Source: Prescottella equi (lineage in GTDB: Bacteria; Actinomycetota; Actinomycetes; Mycobacteriales; Mycobacteriaceae). From it: a stretch of 64,000 nucleotides of DNA. Where the stretch lies: the NCBI RefSeq assembly GCF_002094305.1, contig NZ_LWTX01000002.1, positions 1 to 64,000 on the forward strand, in the 5' to 3' direction. Of this stretch, positions 63,219 to 64,000 are shown piece after piece. The notes under the pieces are model-generated. The model had not been told where the DNA came from. It saw only the letters and a list, made by a program, of their open reading frames with translations, and did not search any database. The position numbers and the translations under genes are program-made. How positions within the stretch are numbered: position 1 is the stretch's first letter; each line of letters starts with the position of its first letter.

Positions 63219-64000
63219 CTAGACGTTGAAGCGGAACTCCACGACGTCGCCGTCCTGCATGATGTAGTCCTTGCCCTCCATGCGCACTTTGCCGGCGGAC
63301 TTGGCGGCATTCATGGAGCCGGCCTCGACGAGGTCGTCGAAGGAGACGATCTCGGCCTTGATGAAGCCGCGCTCGAAGTCGGTGTGGATGACGCCGGCTG
63401 CCTGCGGGGCGGTGTCGCCCTTGTGGATCGTCCAGGCGCGCGCTTCCTTCGGGCCGGCCGTGAGGTACGTCTGCAGGCCGAGGGTGTGGAAGCCGGTGCG
63501 GGCGAGGGCGTGCAGGCCGGGCTCGGACTGGCCGATGGAGTCGAGCATCTCCTGGCGGTCGTCCTCGTCGAGCTCGAGCAGCTCGTGCTCCACCTTGGCG
63601 TCGAGGAAGACTGCGTCGGCCGGGGCCACGGAGTCACGCAGCTCGGCGACCTTGGCCTCGTCGGTGAGCACCGACTCGTCCGCGTTGAAGACGTACAGGA
63701 ACGGCTTGGTGGTGAGCAGGTGCAGCTCGCGCAGCAGCGAGAAGTCCAGCTTGTCCTTGGCGGAGAACAGGGTCTTGCCCTCGTTGAGGATCTCCTGCGC
63801 CTTGAGCGCCTCCTCGTGCTGGGGCTTGAGTTCCTTGTTCTTCTTCGCCTCCTTCTCGAGGCGCGGCAGCGCCTTCTCGAGGGACTGCATGTCGGCGATC
63901 ACGAGCTCGGTCTCGATGACCTCGATGTCCGACGCCGGGTCGACACGGCCGTCGACGTGCACGACGTCGTCGTCCGCGAACACGCGGACCACCTGGCAGA
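63219..64000 (-). CDS. ychF: Ribosome-binding ATPase YchF, 5' part outside the window
   Basis: At least 260 C-terminal codons. KPFLYVFNADES is the nucleotide-specificity region (NxxE, which favours ATP), the helical arm contains EALKAQEILNEGKTL, and the TGS-like domain ends with GFIKAEIVSFDDL and KDYIMQDGDVVEFRFNV. Obg-family ATPase that binds ribosomes and modulates stress responses. The start and P-loop lie beyond the right edge. Confidence 0.95.
   Translation of the reverse strand, partial: CQVVRVFADDDVVHVDGRVDPASDIEVIETELVIADMQSLEKALPRLEKEAKKNKELKPQHEEALKAQEILNEGKTLFSAKDKLDFSLLRELHLLTTKPFLYVFNADESVLTDEAKVAELRDSVAPADAVFLDAKVEHELLELDEDDRQEMLDSIGQSEPGLHALARTGFHTLGLQTYLTAGPKEARAWTIHKGDTAPQAAGVIHTDFERGFIKAEIVSFDDLVEAGSMNAAKSAGKVRMEGKDYIMQDGDVVEFRFNV

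Overview
High-GC actinobacterial chromosome, most likely Rhodococcus or a close Nocardiaceae relative. Pointers, from family knowledge and memory rather than a search: a cyp51–ferredoxin–SDR–CYP123-like–TetR // SDR, aldehyde dehydrogenase, SDR, dehydrogenase, carboxymuconolactone-decarboxylase block in the order I recall for M. tuberculosis Rv0763c–Rv0771; a perfect KstR-type box; a ChoD-type GMC oxidase; a mycofactocin-type SDR; an endoglycoceramidase; and several exported proteins with GSLGS tracts. No tRNA, rRNA, CRISPR array, insertion sequence or prophage gene was seen.

Layout. 1–933: exported GSLG-rich protein cut by the left edge. 1448–9145 (minus): acyl-CoA ligase, unknown 420-aa protein, NTF2-like protein, ferredoxin, CYP51, SDR, CYP123-like P450, TetR. 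A mycofactocin-type SDR (minus) faces aldehyde dehydrogenase–SDR–dehydrogenase–CMD (plus), followed by a KstR-boxed flavoprotein: a sterol/isoprenoid oxidation island. 15434–18297: oxalyl-CoA decarboxylase and formyl-CoA transferase (oxalate). 18301–22636: endoglycoceramidase, membrane protein, secreted histidine phosphatase and a gene broken by one nonsense codon. 22653–27444 (minus): flavin monooxygenase, alcohol dehydrogenase, MFS exporter, epoxide hydrolase, readable as an alkene/terpene epoxidation pathway. 27723–33548: Baeyer-Villiger monooxygenase, TetR and esterase facing an SDR and a second esterase across a strong inverted repeat. 35336–39811 (minus): TetR–BVMO–cholesterol oxidase–acetoacetate-decarboxylase-like, every junction a 4-base overlap.

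39929–50881 is mixed housekeeping: CPBP protease, class I fumarase, alcohol dehydrogenase, thioredoxin-like lipoprotein, isoprenylcysteine methyltransferase family, Mug DNA glycosylase, VOC protein, SDR, SRPBCC, a previously hidden 29-aa peptide gene with its own terminator, RtcB, AhpD-like protein and an EF-G-binding zinc-finger protein. 50966–54616 (minus) is the sulfonate operon ssuACBD, preceded by a cysteine-rich 28-codon leader peptide that probably attenuates the operon. 54980–64000: GlsB-like membrane protein, lipoprotein nuclease with excalibur domain, RluA-type pseudouridine synthase, an AurF-like diiron oxygenase with its ferredoxin-reductase partner, GH43-like secreted protein, two more secreted proteins (one with GSLGS tracts), and the 3' part of ychF.

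Most worth following: the two short genes (29-aa PorH-like peptide; Cys-rich ssu leader), the recurrence of GSLGS/FGS tracts on otherwise unrelated exported proteins, and several paired operator-like sites.
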